Source of the DNA: Succinivibrio dextrinosolvens
GTDB taxonomy: Bacteria > Pseudomonadota > Gammaproteobacteria > Enterobacterales > Succinivibrionaceae
Direction: 5' to 3'
Length of the DNA: 64,000 nucleotides
Assembly (NCBI RefSeq): GCF_900116345.1
Contig: NZ_FPAH01000003.1
Span: 46,973-110,972, forward strand
Shown: one piece after another, positions 53,700 to 62,546 of the stretch
How positions within the stretch are numbered: the first letter of the stretch is position 1
Layout of the letters: every line of letters starts with the position of its first letter
Notes under the pieces: model-generated
The model's input: the letters and a program-made list of their open reading frames with translations, nothing else
Told to the model about the DNA's origin: nothing
Databases searched by the model: none
Made by a program: the position numbers and the translations under genes

Positions 53700-53872
53700 A
53701 TGTTAGAAAATAAAATCTGCATGATAGATAGAGCAGAAATTAAAAGAATAAATAATGTTCTCTTTAATCGTAAGAGTATCTGTCATAACGTTAATTTAAA
53801 CTGACTTTTACAGACTTACACGCAAACTTAAAGAGCAAAGGGCATAAGTCGAAAGAATACTGCAGCCCTTTT
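53700..53872 (+). ncRNA. Candidate short transcript or attenuated leader of glnS
   Basis: The region lies between the promoter at 53667-53695 and a terminator-like stem AAAGGGC (53837-53843) / GCCCTTT (53865-53871) plus T-tract. Transcription from that promoter would give a ~170-nt RNA. It could be a free small RNA or a leader with regulated termination in front of glnS (ATG 53952). No Rfam family is recognised by eye. Confidence 0.35.
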
Positions 53873-53951
53873 TTGCTATTAAATAGCATAGGAATCTTCT
53901 GAATGGGAAGATTTGTGTAATTAGGTTATTTTGGATTTTGGAGCTTATTAA

Positions 53952-55631
53952 ATGACTGTTGCTGTTGGTGAAGAGGAGAAAATCCCTCGCAACTTTATTA
54001 CCGACATTATTGATGATGATTTAAATTCAGGTCGCCATGACCATGTTGCAACCAGATTCCCTCCAGAGCCAAATGGTTACCTTCATATCGGTCACGCAAA
54101 ATCAATCTGTCTGAATTTCGGTCTTGCTAGAGATTATAAAGGAACCTGCAATTTAAGATTTGATGATACCAACCCTGAAAAAGAGGATATGGAATATATC
54201 AATTCCATCCAGAGAGATGTTCAGTGGCTTGGATTTAAATGGACTGAGATTCGTCATTCTTCTGATTACTTCGACCGTCTGTACGGTTATGCTTTAGAGC
54301 TGATCGACAAAGGCCTTGCATATGTTGACGAGCTTTCTCCTGATGAGATTCGTGAATATCGTGGAACCTTAAAGGAGCCTGGCAAAGAGAGTCCATTCAG
54401 AAACCGTCCAATTGAAGAAAACCGTGCTCTGTTTGAGAAAATGAAGGCAGGTGAATTCAAAGAAGGTCAGGTTTGTCTGAGAGCAAAGATTGATATGGCA
54501 TCGCCATTCATATGTATGCGTGACCCTGTTATTTATCGAGTAAGATTTGCAGAGCATGCCATTACAAAGGATAAGTGGTGTATTTATCCTATGTATGATT
54601 TTACACACTGCATCTCCGACGCTATTGAGGGGATTACTCATTCTATCTGTACTTTAGAGTTCCAGGATAACCGCAGACTTTATGACTGGGTTTTAGATCA
54701 TATTTCCATCAAGGCTCGTCCTCATCAGTATGAGATGAGCCGTCTGAATCTTGAAGGTTCTATCACTTCAAAGCGCAAGCTGAACCTTCTAGTTAAAGAA
54801 GGCATTGTTGATGGATGGGATGATCCTCGTCTGACCACTATCTCCGGTCTGCGTCGCAGAGGCTATACACCTGCTTCCATCAGAGAGTTCTGTCGCCGTA
54901 TCGGTGTGACCAAGCAGGAAAATGTTGTAGAGATGAGCGCCCTTGAGTCATGCATCAGAGATGATCTTAACAGAAATGCTCCTCGTGCTATGGCTGTGCT
55001 TCGCCCAATCAAGCTGGTTATTGATAACTATGGTGAGGAAGGTGTAACTGATACTTCATATACTATCAGTAATCATCCTGAGCGTGAGGATTTAGGTTCT
55101 AGAATCATCACTATCAGCAAGGAGCTGTATATTGACGAGGCCGATTTTAGAGAAGAGGCTAATAAGCAGTATAAGCGTCTGAAGCTGGGGCATGAGGTTC
55201 GTCTGCGTAATTCCTACGTGGTTCAGGCCGTTTCCTGCGAAAAGGACAGTGAAGGCAAGGTTACCGTGGTTCATGTTGTAGCAGTTCCAAATTCAGTTGG
55301 TGCAACTATTGAAGGTCATAAGCCAAAGGGAGTAATCCACTGGGTTGATGCTAATAACTGCTATCGTGGCAAAGTTAATCTATATGAGAATCTGTTTAAT
55401 GTACCTAATCCAGGTGCTGCAGAGGATTTCCTTTCAACTGTAAACAAGAATTCTAAGATTGAAATTGAGAATGCAGCCTTAGAAGCAAGTTTGAAGAATG
55501 CAAAGGTTGGTCAGAGTTTCCAGTTTGAAAGAGAAGGTTATTTCTGTGTCGACAGCAAGAACTTTACTGATGATAATCCAGAGTTTAATCTTACTGTTGC
55601 TCTAAGAGAGACCAAAAAAGTTTCTGTATAA
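53952..55631 (+). CDS. glnS: Glutaminyl-tRNA synthetase
   Basis: GlnRS charges tRNA-Gln with glutamine. The 559-residue enzyme has [20 protein letters not shown] (HIGH motif), [31 protein letters not shown] and the KMSKS-like SITSKRKL; the C-terminal anticodon-binding beta-barrels are complete ([16 protein letters not shown]). Length matches E. coli GlnRS (~554). TTGGAG 10-11 nt before ATG 53952 supplies the ribosome site. Shared leader sequences are described above. Confidence 0.98.
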   Translation: MTVAVGEEEKIPRNFITDIIDDDLNSGRHDHVATRFPPEPNGYLHIGHAKSICLNFGLARDYKGTCNLRFDDTNPEKEDMEYINSIQRDVQWLGFKWTEIRHSSDYFDRLYGYALELIDKGLAYVDELSPDEIREYRGTLKEPGKESPFRNRPIEENRALFEKMKAGEFKEGQVCLRAKIDMASPFICMRDPVIYRVRFAEHAITKDKWCIYPMYDFTHCISDAIEGITHSICTLEFQDNRRLYDWVLDHISIKARPHQYEMSRLNLEGSITSKRKLNLLVKEGIVDGWDDPRLTTISGLRRRGYTPASIREFCRRIGVTKQENVVEMSALESCIRDDLNRNAPRAMAVLRPIKLVIDNYGEEGVTDTSYTISNHPEREDLGSRIITISKELYIDEADFREEANKQYKRLKLGHEVRLRNSYVVQAVSCEKDSEGKVTVVHVVAVPNSVGATIEGHKPKGVIHWVDANNCYRGKVNLYENLFNVPNPGAAEDFLSTVNKNSKIEIENAALEASLKNAKVGQSFQFEREGYFCVDSKNFTDDNPEFNLTVALRETKKVSV

Positions 55632-55664
55632 CAAGCGATAAGTGAAAGAAGGAGTGAGTACACT

Positions 55665-56123
55665 ATGTCAGATTTTGAAAATGATGACGCTCAGAAGGAA
55701 GAGGGTAAGGTAGCGCCTCCACCAGGAAGTGATTATGAAGTAGCATTCACTTATCATTCTGATAATCAGCTAGAAAGAGCTTATGATAAAGCTGAGCATT
55801 GGGTGAAGGTTGGTGTTCGTCCTAATCAGATCTTCCTAGATGATAGATCAATGGGAGTTATCAATTTCCGAAAGGAAATGAGAGATCCTCTTTTAATTCA
55901 GGCTGGTGTTGAACGTTTAATCGATTTCAGATGTTCACTGACTCTTTCTGATACTGATGTAGATGCTGTATTCTCAAGTGTCTGCTATTATGAGCCAGGT
56001 TCAGAGCCAACCTATATCAATGCTTATGATCCTGAGCTTTCATCCATTAAAGAGGTTTTGAATATGGTAAGTACCAATTTATTCAATTACTTGCAGAAAC
56101 CTCTTCTTCAGCAGGATGAATAG
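55665..56123 (+). CDS. Conserved-looking cytosolic protein, unknown function
   Basis: The 152-residue protein has no signal peptide or membrane segment. It is acidic, with a Glu/Asp-rich N-terminus, then NQLERAYDKAEHWVKVGVRP and ERLIDFRCSLTLSDTDVDAVF. AAGGAG precedes ATG 55665. It sits 33 nt after glnS and may be cotranscribed with it; a strong terminator at 56143 ends the unit. I recognise no family. Confidence 0.8.
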   Translation: MSDFENDDAQKEEGKVAPPPGSDYEVAFTYHSDNQLERAYDKAEHWVKVGVRPNQIFLDDRSMGVINFRKEMRDPLLIQAGVERLIDFRCSLTLSDTDVDAVFSSVCYYEPGSEPTYINAYDPELSSIKEVLNMVSTNLFNYLQKPLLQQDE

Positions 56124-56142
56124 AATTATCCATATATATTCA

Positions 56143-56169
56143 AGCATCGTGTAAAGCACGGTGCTTTTT
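56143..56169 (+). terminator. Rho-independent terminator
   Basis: A 9-bp stem (AGCATCGTG / CACGGTGCT, one T-G wobble) with a TAAAG loop followed by TTTT, 19 nt after the small protein gene. Confidence 0.85.
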
Positions 56170-56353
56170 GATTATGTATTAGATTAGCTTCTGTGCGATA
56201 CAAGAAAACAGTCGACACAGAACTGTATTAGGTAAGTCAGCTGTTCCCTTTGCAATAAGAAGAACTGGTCTGACTCAATAATTAGATAATTACATAGATA
56301 TTCTGAATAATTGGATATCTAAAAAACAATAATTGAATTACAGGAGTATTTAG

Positions 56354-57538
56354 GTGACAAAGTATAAGTTAGATAAACTTGCTTTAGTCGTAACTGTAAT
56401 GGCATTGCCAACTCTTAGCATGACAGGCTGCGTTACTGTAAAAGACTATTACCAAGAATATTTTGGTATGGATAAGAGTACAAGAGAAGTTACCGGCTAT
56501 TACGAGCACGTTGATTCAAAGATCTACAGAAATACTCTTGTTGTTCCTGAAGGTTTGGATAATCCTGGTCTTAACTCTGAGTTGACCATTCCACAGGTTG
56601 ATGCCAAGGCTCTACATGGCCCTCTGGGAGAGGCTGTTGATGTTCGTCCTCCAACAGCTCCATACAGGTCTGATATGGGTATTCATACTCAGTGGTCTGA
56701 TGGTGAGGCTATTGTCTGGTTTGAGAGAAACGGTTCTCATGGAATTCAGACAGAGGATGATGCGTGGATGCTTCTTGCATCTGTGCTCAAGCACATGAAT
56801 ATTGGTGTCGGAAGAATTGCACCAGGCCAGTATCTTCTGACCACCATTTCCCGTGACTTTACAGAGTTCGGTAAGCCTTACGATATAACGGATGCCGATG
56901 TTGGTCTTAAGAAGTACAATCAGATCTATCAGATTCGTGTGGGAAGAAATTCCGACGGTTCTTTAGGTATTGCTTCAAAGCTGATTGGTTCAATGACTTC
57001 TCTGTCATCAGGCAAGGGAATGGAAGATGTTCTTGATATGATTGAGCAGGAACGTTTTGCTATGGGCTTTGCAAACAATATCATTCACGAGATCGATGCA
57101 AAACAGCATGAGTCTGCAGTTGATCCAGACAACCTTGTTGTATCAATCGGTAAGGATCACAACAAGCATCTGGCAATTATTGTTGAAGCTCCATTCGAAA
57201 CTACTACCTCTATTCTGGAAGGTCTGTTTGACAGATGCGGATGGAAGATTATCAAACACTCTGTAGCTAAGGCAGAGTATGACGTTGAAGTTAATGACAA
57301 TACAGATAACTGGGTGAATGTAAGAGGCAGACGTCTTCTTGATATAAATACCGGCAAGTACAAGATTCGTGTTGGTATCCACCAGAAGAAGTACAGTGCA
57401 ATTACTTTCTATAACGAAAAGGATACACCAATTCCAGATCAGGAAATTTCAAGACTATATCCTGGTTTTGCAGACGTTCTGGTTGAAGAATTCAAGAACT
57501 ATTCAGGTGCTCAGGCTGTAAAGGTTGAAGCTAACTGA
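56354..57538 (+). CDS. bamC: Outer-membrane assembly lipoprotein BamC
   Basis: BamC is a lipoprotein of the BAM complex that inserts beta-barrel proteins. The 394-residue protein has a lipobox MTGC (Cys26). The N-terminal region shows VPEGLDNPGLNSELTIP and GEAVDVRPPTAPYR, the conserved BamC lead-in, followed by two helix-grip domains (WMLLASVLKHMNIGVGRI and LEGLFDRCGWKIIKHSV). Start is GTG 56354, with AGGAG 7 nt upstream at 56342-56346. E. coli BamC is ~344 residues; this one is ~50 longer, mainly in the linker. Confidence 0.88.
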   Translation: MTKYKLDKLALVVTVMALPTLSMTGCVTVKDYYQEYFGMDKSTREVTGYYEHVDSKIYRNTLVVPEGLDNPGLNSELTIPQVDAKALHGPLGEAVDVRPPTAPYRSDMGIHTQWSDGEAIVWFERNGSHGIQTEDDAWMLLASVLKHMNIGVGRIAPGQYLLTTISRDFTEFGKPYDITDADVGLKKYNQIYQIRVGRNSDGSLGIASKLIGSMTSLSSGKGMEDVLDMIEQERFAMGFANNIIHEIDAKQHESAVDPDNLVVSIGKDHNKHLAIIVEAPFETTTSILEGLFDRCGWKIIKHSVAKAEYDVEVNDNTDNWVNVRGRRLLDINTGKYKIRVGIHQKKYSAITFYNEKDTPIPDQEISRLYPGFADVLVEEFKNYSGAQAVKVEAN

Positions 57539-57563
57539 TAGATTGTTCTGAAAGTATAATAAG

Positions 57564-57596
57564 GCGTGCTATTGCGTAAGTGGTAGTGCGCTTTTT
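57564..57596 (+). terminator. Rho-independent terminator after bamC
   Basis: GCGTGCTATT (57564-57573) pairs with GGTAGTGCGC (57582-57591) with several G-T wobbles, then TTTTT. It lies 25 nt after the bamC stop. Confidence 0.75.
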
Positions 57597-57605
57597 GTTT
57601 TTCGG

Positions 57606-58502
57606 TCAGCTGCCTAGTAGGGAGAGAATAATACTCTTGCTGTTGATGATTCTTGAGAAAAGAGATGCAATAACCTGCTGTCTTACCATCAGCTCAGCCA
57701 GTTTTGATGCCTCTTCTGCATAGTCAGTATCTTCGATTCTTGAGCGCGCATCAGAAAGATTTTCGTACATAGAACTGTTGTTGCGGATTGCTGATTCCAT
57801 TCTGTTCTGAACAGCGCCCAGCCTTGCCTGATATGAGCTTACTGTATTTATGTATTTATCGATGCAACCAAGTACAGACTCGGCGTTTGAAGCAGAGGTG
57901 AGCGAGAAAGAAAGTGAACCGCCTCCTACCTTAAAATAGGATTCACCATCAGAGATCTGGAGATATGAGGCCATGCCGGAAATCGAGAATCCATCGGCAA
58001 AGCCTGGAATGGAGATTTTATCTCCTACATTGCCAGTACACTGAATATCAATGCTGCCATTAGAACTGAAAAGCCCGCCAGTATTACCAGAGAGTATCTG
58101 TGCTCCACCGAAAGTTGTACTGTTTGATATTCTGTTGATTTCATTGCATAACTCCTGTGCTTCCAAATCCATTGCTGCTCTATCTTCATCGGTATATGTA
58201 CCAGACGCTGCCTGAATTGCCAGAGTTCTAATTCTCTGCAGCATATTCTTGCTTTCATCCAGAGCATGTTCCATGGTCTGAGCAACTGAAATTCCATCAT
58301 TTAAGTTCCTAGAGCCCTGCTTATAGCCATTTATCTGGGCGGTAAGGCGGTCCGCAATCATAAGTCCAGCAGGATCATCTTTAGCGGAATTTATTCTTTT
58401 TCCAGAGGCCAGTCTTTGAAAGACTGTATCAAGCTCTGAGGTAACGTTATTCAACGTCCTCATAGCACTCATACTCGCTATATTTGTCATATATAGTGGC
58501 AT
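57606..58502 (-). CDS. Flagellin
   Basis: The 298-residue protein has the conserved D0/D1 ends: N-terminal TNIASMSAMRTLNN, QRLASGKRINSAKDDPAGL, DGISVAQTMEHALDE and a C-terminal QARLGAVQNRMES---YENLSDARSRIEDTDYAEEASKL. The C-terminal heptad helix ends LFSRIINSKSIILSLLGS, diverged from the usual ANQ-P--VLSLL ending but with the same spacing. The variable central domain is short. AGAGGA at 58511-58516 is the ribosome site on the minus strand. No other flagellar gene is in the window. A sigma28-like promoter is not clear: GCCGTTAT appears at 58579-58572 on the minus strand with a poor -35. Confidence 0.93.
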   Translation of the reverse strand: MPLYMTNIASMSAMRTLNNVTSELDTVFQRLASGKRINSAKDDPAGLMIADRLTAQINGYKQGSRNLNDGISVAQTMEHALDESKNMLQRIRTLAIQAASGTYTDEDRAAMDLEAQELCNEINRISNSTTFGGAQILSGNTGGLFSSNGSIDIQCTGNVGDKISIPGFADGFSISGMASYLQISDGESYFKVGGGSLSFSLTSASNAESVLGCIDKYINTVSSYQARLGAVQNRMESAIRNNSSMYENLSDARSRIEDTDYAEEASKLAELMVRQQVIASLFSRIINSKSIILSLLGS

Positions 58503-58901
58503 TCTGAGTTTCCTCTTTTTAGATAGAAATAATTATTATTTTTTATGATATATGTATCGTTATATATAGTTATAACGGCATAAATTCAGATTTCTGAATA
58601 GCAGAAATTGTCTCTAGGTGTAATCTAACTGTAAACGTTTACCTGAAATGTCTGAAACAAATGCAGTGGCATAAAACTGCCTTTGATTTTGAAATCTAAC
58701 TATGTAAAAACTAAAACGTTTTCAAAGAAGATGGACTTCTGTATTTATAAAATAATTAATCCTAGGAATGTGATTTGTATCTAAAACTACTGTTAAATTT
58801 CGTGGAGTCCTATCAACTTTTCATAAATTCTTAGATTATTCCTGGCAAGAAAATTTTATTATACAGTTACTTAACAAACATAAAACAATAAGGAGTCGTG
58901 T
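58503..58901. promoter_or_regulatory. Divergent regulatory region, flagellin and cstA, with two LacI-type palindromes
   Basis: The ~400-nt region drives flagellin leftward and cstA rightward. GTAAACGTTTAC at 58631-58642 is a perfect 12-base palindrome with central CG, the shape of LacI-family operators. AAAACGTTTT at 58713-58722 is a second, weaker one 81 bp away. No clear -35/-10 pair was found for either gene, apart from a TATTAT at 58857-58862. Confidence 0.45.
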
Positions 58902-60347
58902 ATGCCAAGATATATGTGGTTTATTATCTCGGTAATAGCCTTGCTTGTAGGTTATTTCGTGTATGGTCGAATTGTCGAAAGAATTTTCGGCCCAAATCCA
59001 GCCCGATCAACCCCAGCTAAAACCAAGAGTGACGGTGTTGACTATGTTGCCATGCCAAAATGGAAACTATGGTTGATTCAGTTACTTAACATCGCAGGTG
59101 TAGGCCCTGTATTTGGTCCTATTCTTGGTGCTGTTTATGGTCCAACTGCTTTATTATGGATTGTTATCGGTACAATTTTTGCCGGAGCTGTTCATGATTA
59201 CTTCTCTGGAATGCTTTCTGTTCGCTATGGCGGTGCAAATGTTCCTGATGTAGTTGGTTATAACCTAGGTAAGATTGCCAAGAACGGTATGCGTGTTTTC
59301 GCAACTATTCTGCTGTTACTGGTAGGTGTTGTTTTTGCTACTGCTCCTGCGGGGCTTCTAGCAAAACTTTCAGTAGGTCACTTTGATGGTGTAATGACCT
59401 TTGGTGCTTGGTTAGGCGTAATCTTTGCTTACTACTTCTTCGCAACCATTATTCCTATTGATAAGATTATCGGTAGAATCTACCCTGTATTCGGTGCATT
59501 ACTGCTGATCATGGCAATCGGTGTTACCGTTGGTATGTTTGTTCAGATGCCAGATAGCTTCTACTCTTGGGCAACATTTGATCACAATCCTCATCCTAAG
59601 GATCTGCCAATCTTCCCTCTAGTATTCATTACTATTGCCTGTGGTGCTCTGTCAGGCTTCCACTCAACTCAGTCTCCTCTGATGGCTCGCTGCGTTGAGA
59701 ATGAGTCTGAAGGCCGTATGGTATTCTATGGCGCAATGGTAGCTGAAGGCTTTATCGGTCTGGTATGGTGTACTGTTGGTATGACCTTCTACCCAGATGC
59801 TCAGGCTCTATTAGCTGCAGGTGGTCCTGCTGTTGTAGTTAACGATTCCTGCGTTGCTTTATTAGGCGGAGTTGGTGGTCTTCTAGCTATTCTTGGTGTG
59901 GTTATTCTTCCTGTTACCTCAGGTGATACCGCATTCAGAGCTGCCCGTTTAACTATTGCTGATGTTATTCATCTGCCACAGGTTAAACCAGGTAAGAGAC
60001 TGATAATTGCTATCCCTGTATTCTGTATTGGTATTGCTTTATCTCAGATTGACTTCAACATCATCTGGAGATACTTCGGTTTCTCAAATCAGACTCTTGC
60101 AGGAATCTGTTTATGGTCCGCTGCAGCTTACCTGTTCAGGAAGGGTAAGTTCCACTGGATCTGCTCAATTCCAGCTACATTCATTACTGTAGTATCAGTA
60201 AGCTATATCTGCTACGAGAAGTCAATGGGCTTCGGTTTAGATATTACAACCTCCAATATTATTGGTGTTGTTGTAGCTGTAATCTGTCTAGTAAGCTTGC
60301 TGAAGTTTGGTAAGACACCTGTAGAAGGTGCTCCAACTGATGTCTGA
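58902..60347 (+). CDS. cstA: Carbon starvation protein A (CstA-family transporter), short form
   Basis: CstA proteins import peptides or pyruvate. The 481-residue protein has about 12-14 membrane segments and the signature PARSTPAKTKSDGVDYV, PVFGPILGAVYGP, GAVHDYFSGMLSVRYGG and GCGALSGFHSTQSPLMARC-type motifs (here ACGALSGFHSTQSP). It corresponds to the ~480-residue form, without the extra C-terminal segments of the ~700-residue E. coli protein. AAGGAG precedes ATG 58902. A terminator follows at 60374. Confidence 0.95.
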   Translation: MPRYMWFIISVIALLVGYFVYGRIVERIFGPNPARSTPAKTKSDGVDYVAMPKWKLWLIQLLNIAGVGPVFGPILGAVYGPTALLWIVIGTIFAGAVHDYFSGMLSVRYGGANVPDVVGYNLGKIAKNGMRVFATILLLLVGVVFATAPAGLLAKLSVGHFDGVMTFGAWLGVIFAYYFFATIIPIDKIIGRIYPVFGALLLIMAIGVTVGMFVQMPDSFYSWATFDHNPHPKDLPIFPLVFITIACGALSGFHSTQSPLMARCVENESEGRMVFYGAMVAEGFIGLVWCTVGMTFYPDAQALLAAGGPAVVVNDSCVALLGGVGGLLAILGVVILPVTSGDTAFRAARLTIADVIHLPQVKPGKRLIIAIPVFCIGIALSQIDFNIIWRYFGFSNQTLAGICLWSAAAYLFRKGKFHWICSIPATFITVVSVSYICYEKSMGFGLDITTSNIIGVVVAVICLVSLLKFGKTPVEGAPTDV

Positions 60348-60373
60348 TTTTTAGACAAATCTGTTTAACCGCA

Positions 60374-60408
60374 AAATCCTCTGAACTCCTATTCAGGGGA
60401 TTTTTTTT
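60374..60408 (+). terminator. Rho-independent terminator after cstA
   Basis: AAATCCTCTGAA pairs with TTCAGGGGATTT (one mismatch or wobble) around a 6-nt loop, followed by a T-tract. Confidence 0.88.
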
Positions 60409-60444
60409 GCTATCGGCATTAGGTAATCTTCTTCGTTTTCAGTA

Positions 60445-60453
60445 TGTTAAAAT
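60445..60453 (+). promoter_or_regulatory. Extended -10 element upstream of bioD
   Basis: TGTTAAAAT fits TGn-TATAAT and would start transcripts near 60460, just ahead of GAGG (60469-60472) and ATG 60481. No BirA-type operator is visible. Confidence 0.45.
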
Positions 60454-60480
60454 GTCCTCAGTATAATTGAGGTTAAAAAA

Positions 60481-61155
60481 ATGAGAGGACTATTTGTTAC
60501 AGGTACCGGTACCGATATCGGTAAGACCTATGTAAGTGCAGCCATAGCAAGAGAACTTACCAAAAAGAATTTGTCTATTGCATACTATAAGGCAGCTGTG
60601 AGTGGCTCCGATAGTATCGAACATTCTGATGCCGGCTTTGTAAGGGATTCATCCGGAATAAAACAGAATACCGAATCACTTCTTTCTTATCTTTATGAAA
60701 AACCACTGTCACCTCATCTTGCAGCAAGAGGAGAAAATCGCTTTGCAAGCCTGGATAAAATTTTAAAAGACTTCAATTACCTAAGAGTCAACTATGATTA
60801 TGTACTCTCGGAGGGGGCGGGTGGAATTATATGTCCAGTTGTCTGGGAGAAGAATGATCATCTGATGTATCTTGATATTCTCAAGGCTTTAAAACTTAAT
60901 GCAGTGGTTGTAGCTGATGCCGGACTTGGAACAATTAATCATACAGTATTGACCATAAGTTACCTTAAACAGAACAGTATAAAAGTAAAGGGCGTAATAC
61001 TTAATAATTTTGATAATTCCTCTGTAATGCATAATGATAACCTAAAGATGATTGAGGAGATCTCTGGAGTTAATGTTATTGCAACATTGGGAATAGGTGA
61101 TAAAGAACTGAATTTACGCTATCAGAACATGGAAGATTATTTTGATGAGTGCTAA
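60481..61155 (+). CDS. bioD: Dethiobiotin synthetase
   Basis: BioD closes the ureido ring of dethiobiotin from DAPA, CO2 and ATP. The 224-residue enzyme has the P-loop FVTGTGTDIGKTYVSAAIA, the YKAAVSG Lys motif, SPHLAAR and LSEGAGGIICPV. GAGG lies 8 nt before ATG 60481. bioA overlaps its 3' end, giving a bioDA operon; bioB, bioF and bioC are not in the window. Confidence 0.96.
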   Translation: MRGLFVTGTGTDIGKTYVSAAIARELTKKNLSIAYYKAAVSGSDSIEHSDAGFVRDSSGIKQNTESLLSYLYEKPLSPHLAARGENRFASLDKILKDFNYLRVNYDYVLSEGAGGIICPVVWEKNDHLMYLDILKALKLNAVVVADAGLGTINHTVLTISYLKQNSIKVKGVILNNFDNSSVMHNDNLKMIEEISGVNVIATLGIGDKELNLRYQNMEDYFDEC

Positions 61156-62494
61156 CGAGAATTTAATTGATTTTGATGTAAAGCATATATGGCATCCGGC
61201 TGCTCAGATGAAGGACTATGAGTCATTTCCGCCTATTCCGGTAGTTAAGGGAAAAGGCTGTTATCTGTACACCGAAGATGGTCATGAAATTCTGGATATT
61301 ATCAGTTCCTGGTGGTGTAACCTTTTAGGTCATTGCAACGATGAAATCTCAGATGCCCTTTGCTCTCAGGCAAAGACGCTTGAACATGTTATATTTGCAA
61401 ACTTTACTCACCCATGGGTTGTAGAGCTTACCAAGGAACTGTTAAGTATCGTTCCAAAGGGGATTACGCACTTTAACTACGGTGACAACGGCTCATCTTC
61501 TGTAGAAATGGCACTGAAGATCGCTTTTCAGTACCAGCAGCAGATTGGTCAGACAAAAAGACGAAGATTTGCATGTCTGTCAGAAGGCTATCATGGCGAA
61601 ACAATTGGAGCTTTATCAGTTGGCAGCATGGATTTATATAATCTGATGTATAAGCCAATGATGATGGATAACATCCATATTGAAGCTCCCGATCTGTTTT
61701 TACATCCTGAGGATTATCCTCATAAATGTATGGAGAGAGCAGAGAAGGTTTTCCAGGAGCATGGTTCTGAACTCTGTGCTCTGATTGTTGAGCCTCTGCT
61801 TCAGGGCGCCGGAGGAATGAGAATTTATCCTGCTGAATACCTTAAGTTTCTGAGTGACCTTTGCAAAAAGCATGGCGTGCTTTTAATTGCAGATGAGATT
61901 GCTACCGGATTTGGACGAACTGGCAAATGGTTTGCCTGTGATCATGCTGGAATAACACCTGATCTGATGTGTATGTCTAAGGCTCTTACCGGAGGTTACA
62001 TGCCTATGTCTGTAGTTGGTGTAACAGATCAGGTTTATGATGCATTTTTAGGTGAATACTCTGAGGGGAAGGCTTTTCTTCACTCCCATACCTATGCAGG
62101 TAATCCTTTAGCGTGTGCCTGTGCTCTCAGTGTCATACGAATCCTAAAACGAGACCATATCATTGAAAAAGCATGTGAAACCGCTCAGTGGTTAAGAAAC
62201 TCTTTTGCCCAGAGATTCTCTTCACTTGAAAATGTTGGTCAGGTAAGAAGTATCGGTCTTATCAATGTTATGGAAATCGTAAAGGATAAGACTACAAAGG
62301 AGAGATTCCCGTCTTCTTTAAGACTTGGATACAGAATATATCAGGACGCTCTTAAGGAAGGACTGCTGTTAAGACCTATAGGGGATACTCTTTACTTTAA
62401 TCCTCCTCTGAATATCTCCAGAGAGGATCTGTCAAAGGCTATGGATATTACCTACAAGGTTCTGATAAGAAATCTAGATAAAATATCCATATAA
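61145..62494 (+). CDS. bioA: Adenosylmethionine-8-amino-7-oxononanoate aminotransferase
   Basis: BioA converts KAPA to DAPA using SAM as amino donor, with PLP. The 449-residue class III aminotransferase has KHIWHPAAQMKDY, SSWWCNLLGHCN, YGDNGSSSVEMALKIAFQYQ, LLIADEIATGFGRTGKWFAC and the PLP Lys in MSKALTGGYMP. ATG 61145 is preferred over the TTG one codon upstream. The start lies inside bioD (11-nt overlap), so translation is coupled. Confidence 0.96.
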   Translation: MSANENLIDFDVKHIWHPAAQMKDYESFPPIPVVKGKGCYLYTEDGHEILDIISSWWCNLLGHCNDEISDALCSQAKTLEHVIFANFTHPWVVELTKELLSIVPKGITHFNYGDNGSSSVEMALKIAFQYQQQIGQTKRRRFACLSEGYHGETIGALSVGSMDLYNLMYKPMMMDNIHIEAPDLFLHPEDYPHKCMERAEKVFQEHGSELCALIVEPLLQGAGGMRIYPAEYLKFLSDLCKKHGVLLIADEIATGFGRTGKWFACDHAGITPDLMCMSKALTGGYMPMSVVGVTDQVYDAFLGEYSEGKAFLHSHTYAGNPLACACALSVIRILKRDHIIEKACETAQWLRNSFAQRFSSLENVGQVRSIGLINVMEIVKDKTTKERFPSSLRLGYRIYQDALKEGLLLRPIGDTLYFNPPLNISREDLSKAMDITYKVLIRNLDKISI

Positions 62495-62502
62495 ATAAGC
62501 AA

Positions 62503-62526
62503 AAGGAGGTGCATCTGCACCTCCTT
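62503..62526. terminator. Terminator between convergent bioA and purC
   Basis: AAGGAGGTGCA pairs with TGCACCTCCTT, an 11-bp stem. A TTTTGCTT tract follows on the minus strand, so it mainly ends purC; on the plus strand it lacks a T-tract. Confidence 0.75.
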
Positions 62527-62546
62527 ACAATCACTGTATTTTAATG

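Larger units (their letters stand above)
53417..53951. other. Intergenic region upstream of glnS with promoter and terminator
   Basis: About 535 nt separate maoP and glnS. A good promoter lies at 53667-53695 and a terminator-like hairpin at 53837-53871, bounding a ~170-nt transcript ahead of glnS. No known RNA family is recognised. A 34-codon open frame from 53700 starts at the expected transcript end and has no ribosome site, so I do not call it. Confidence 0.45.

Noticed and set aside
53700..53804. 34-codon open frame upstream of glnS
   Set aside because: It begins at about the predicted transcript start and lacks a Shine-Dalgarno; the length is expected by chance in AT-rich DNA.
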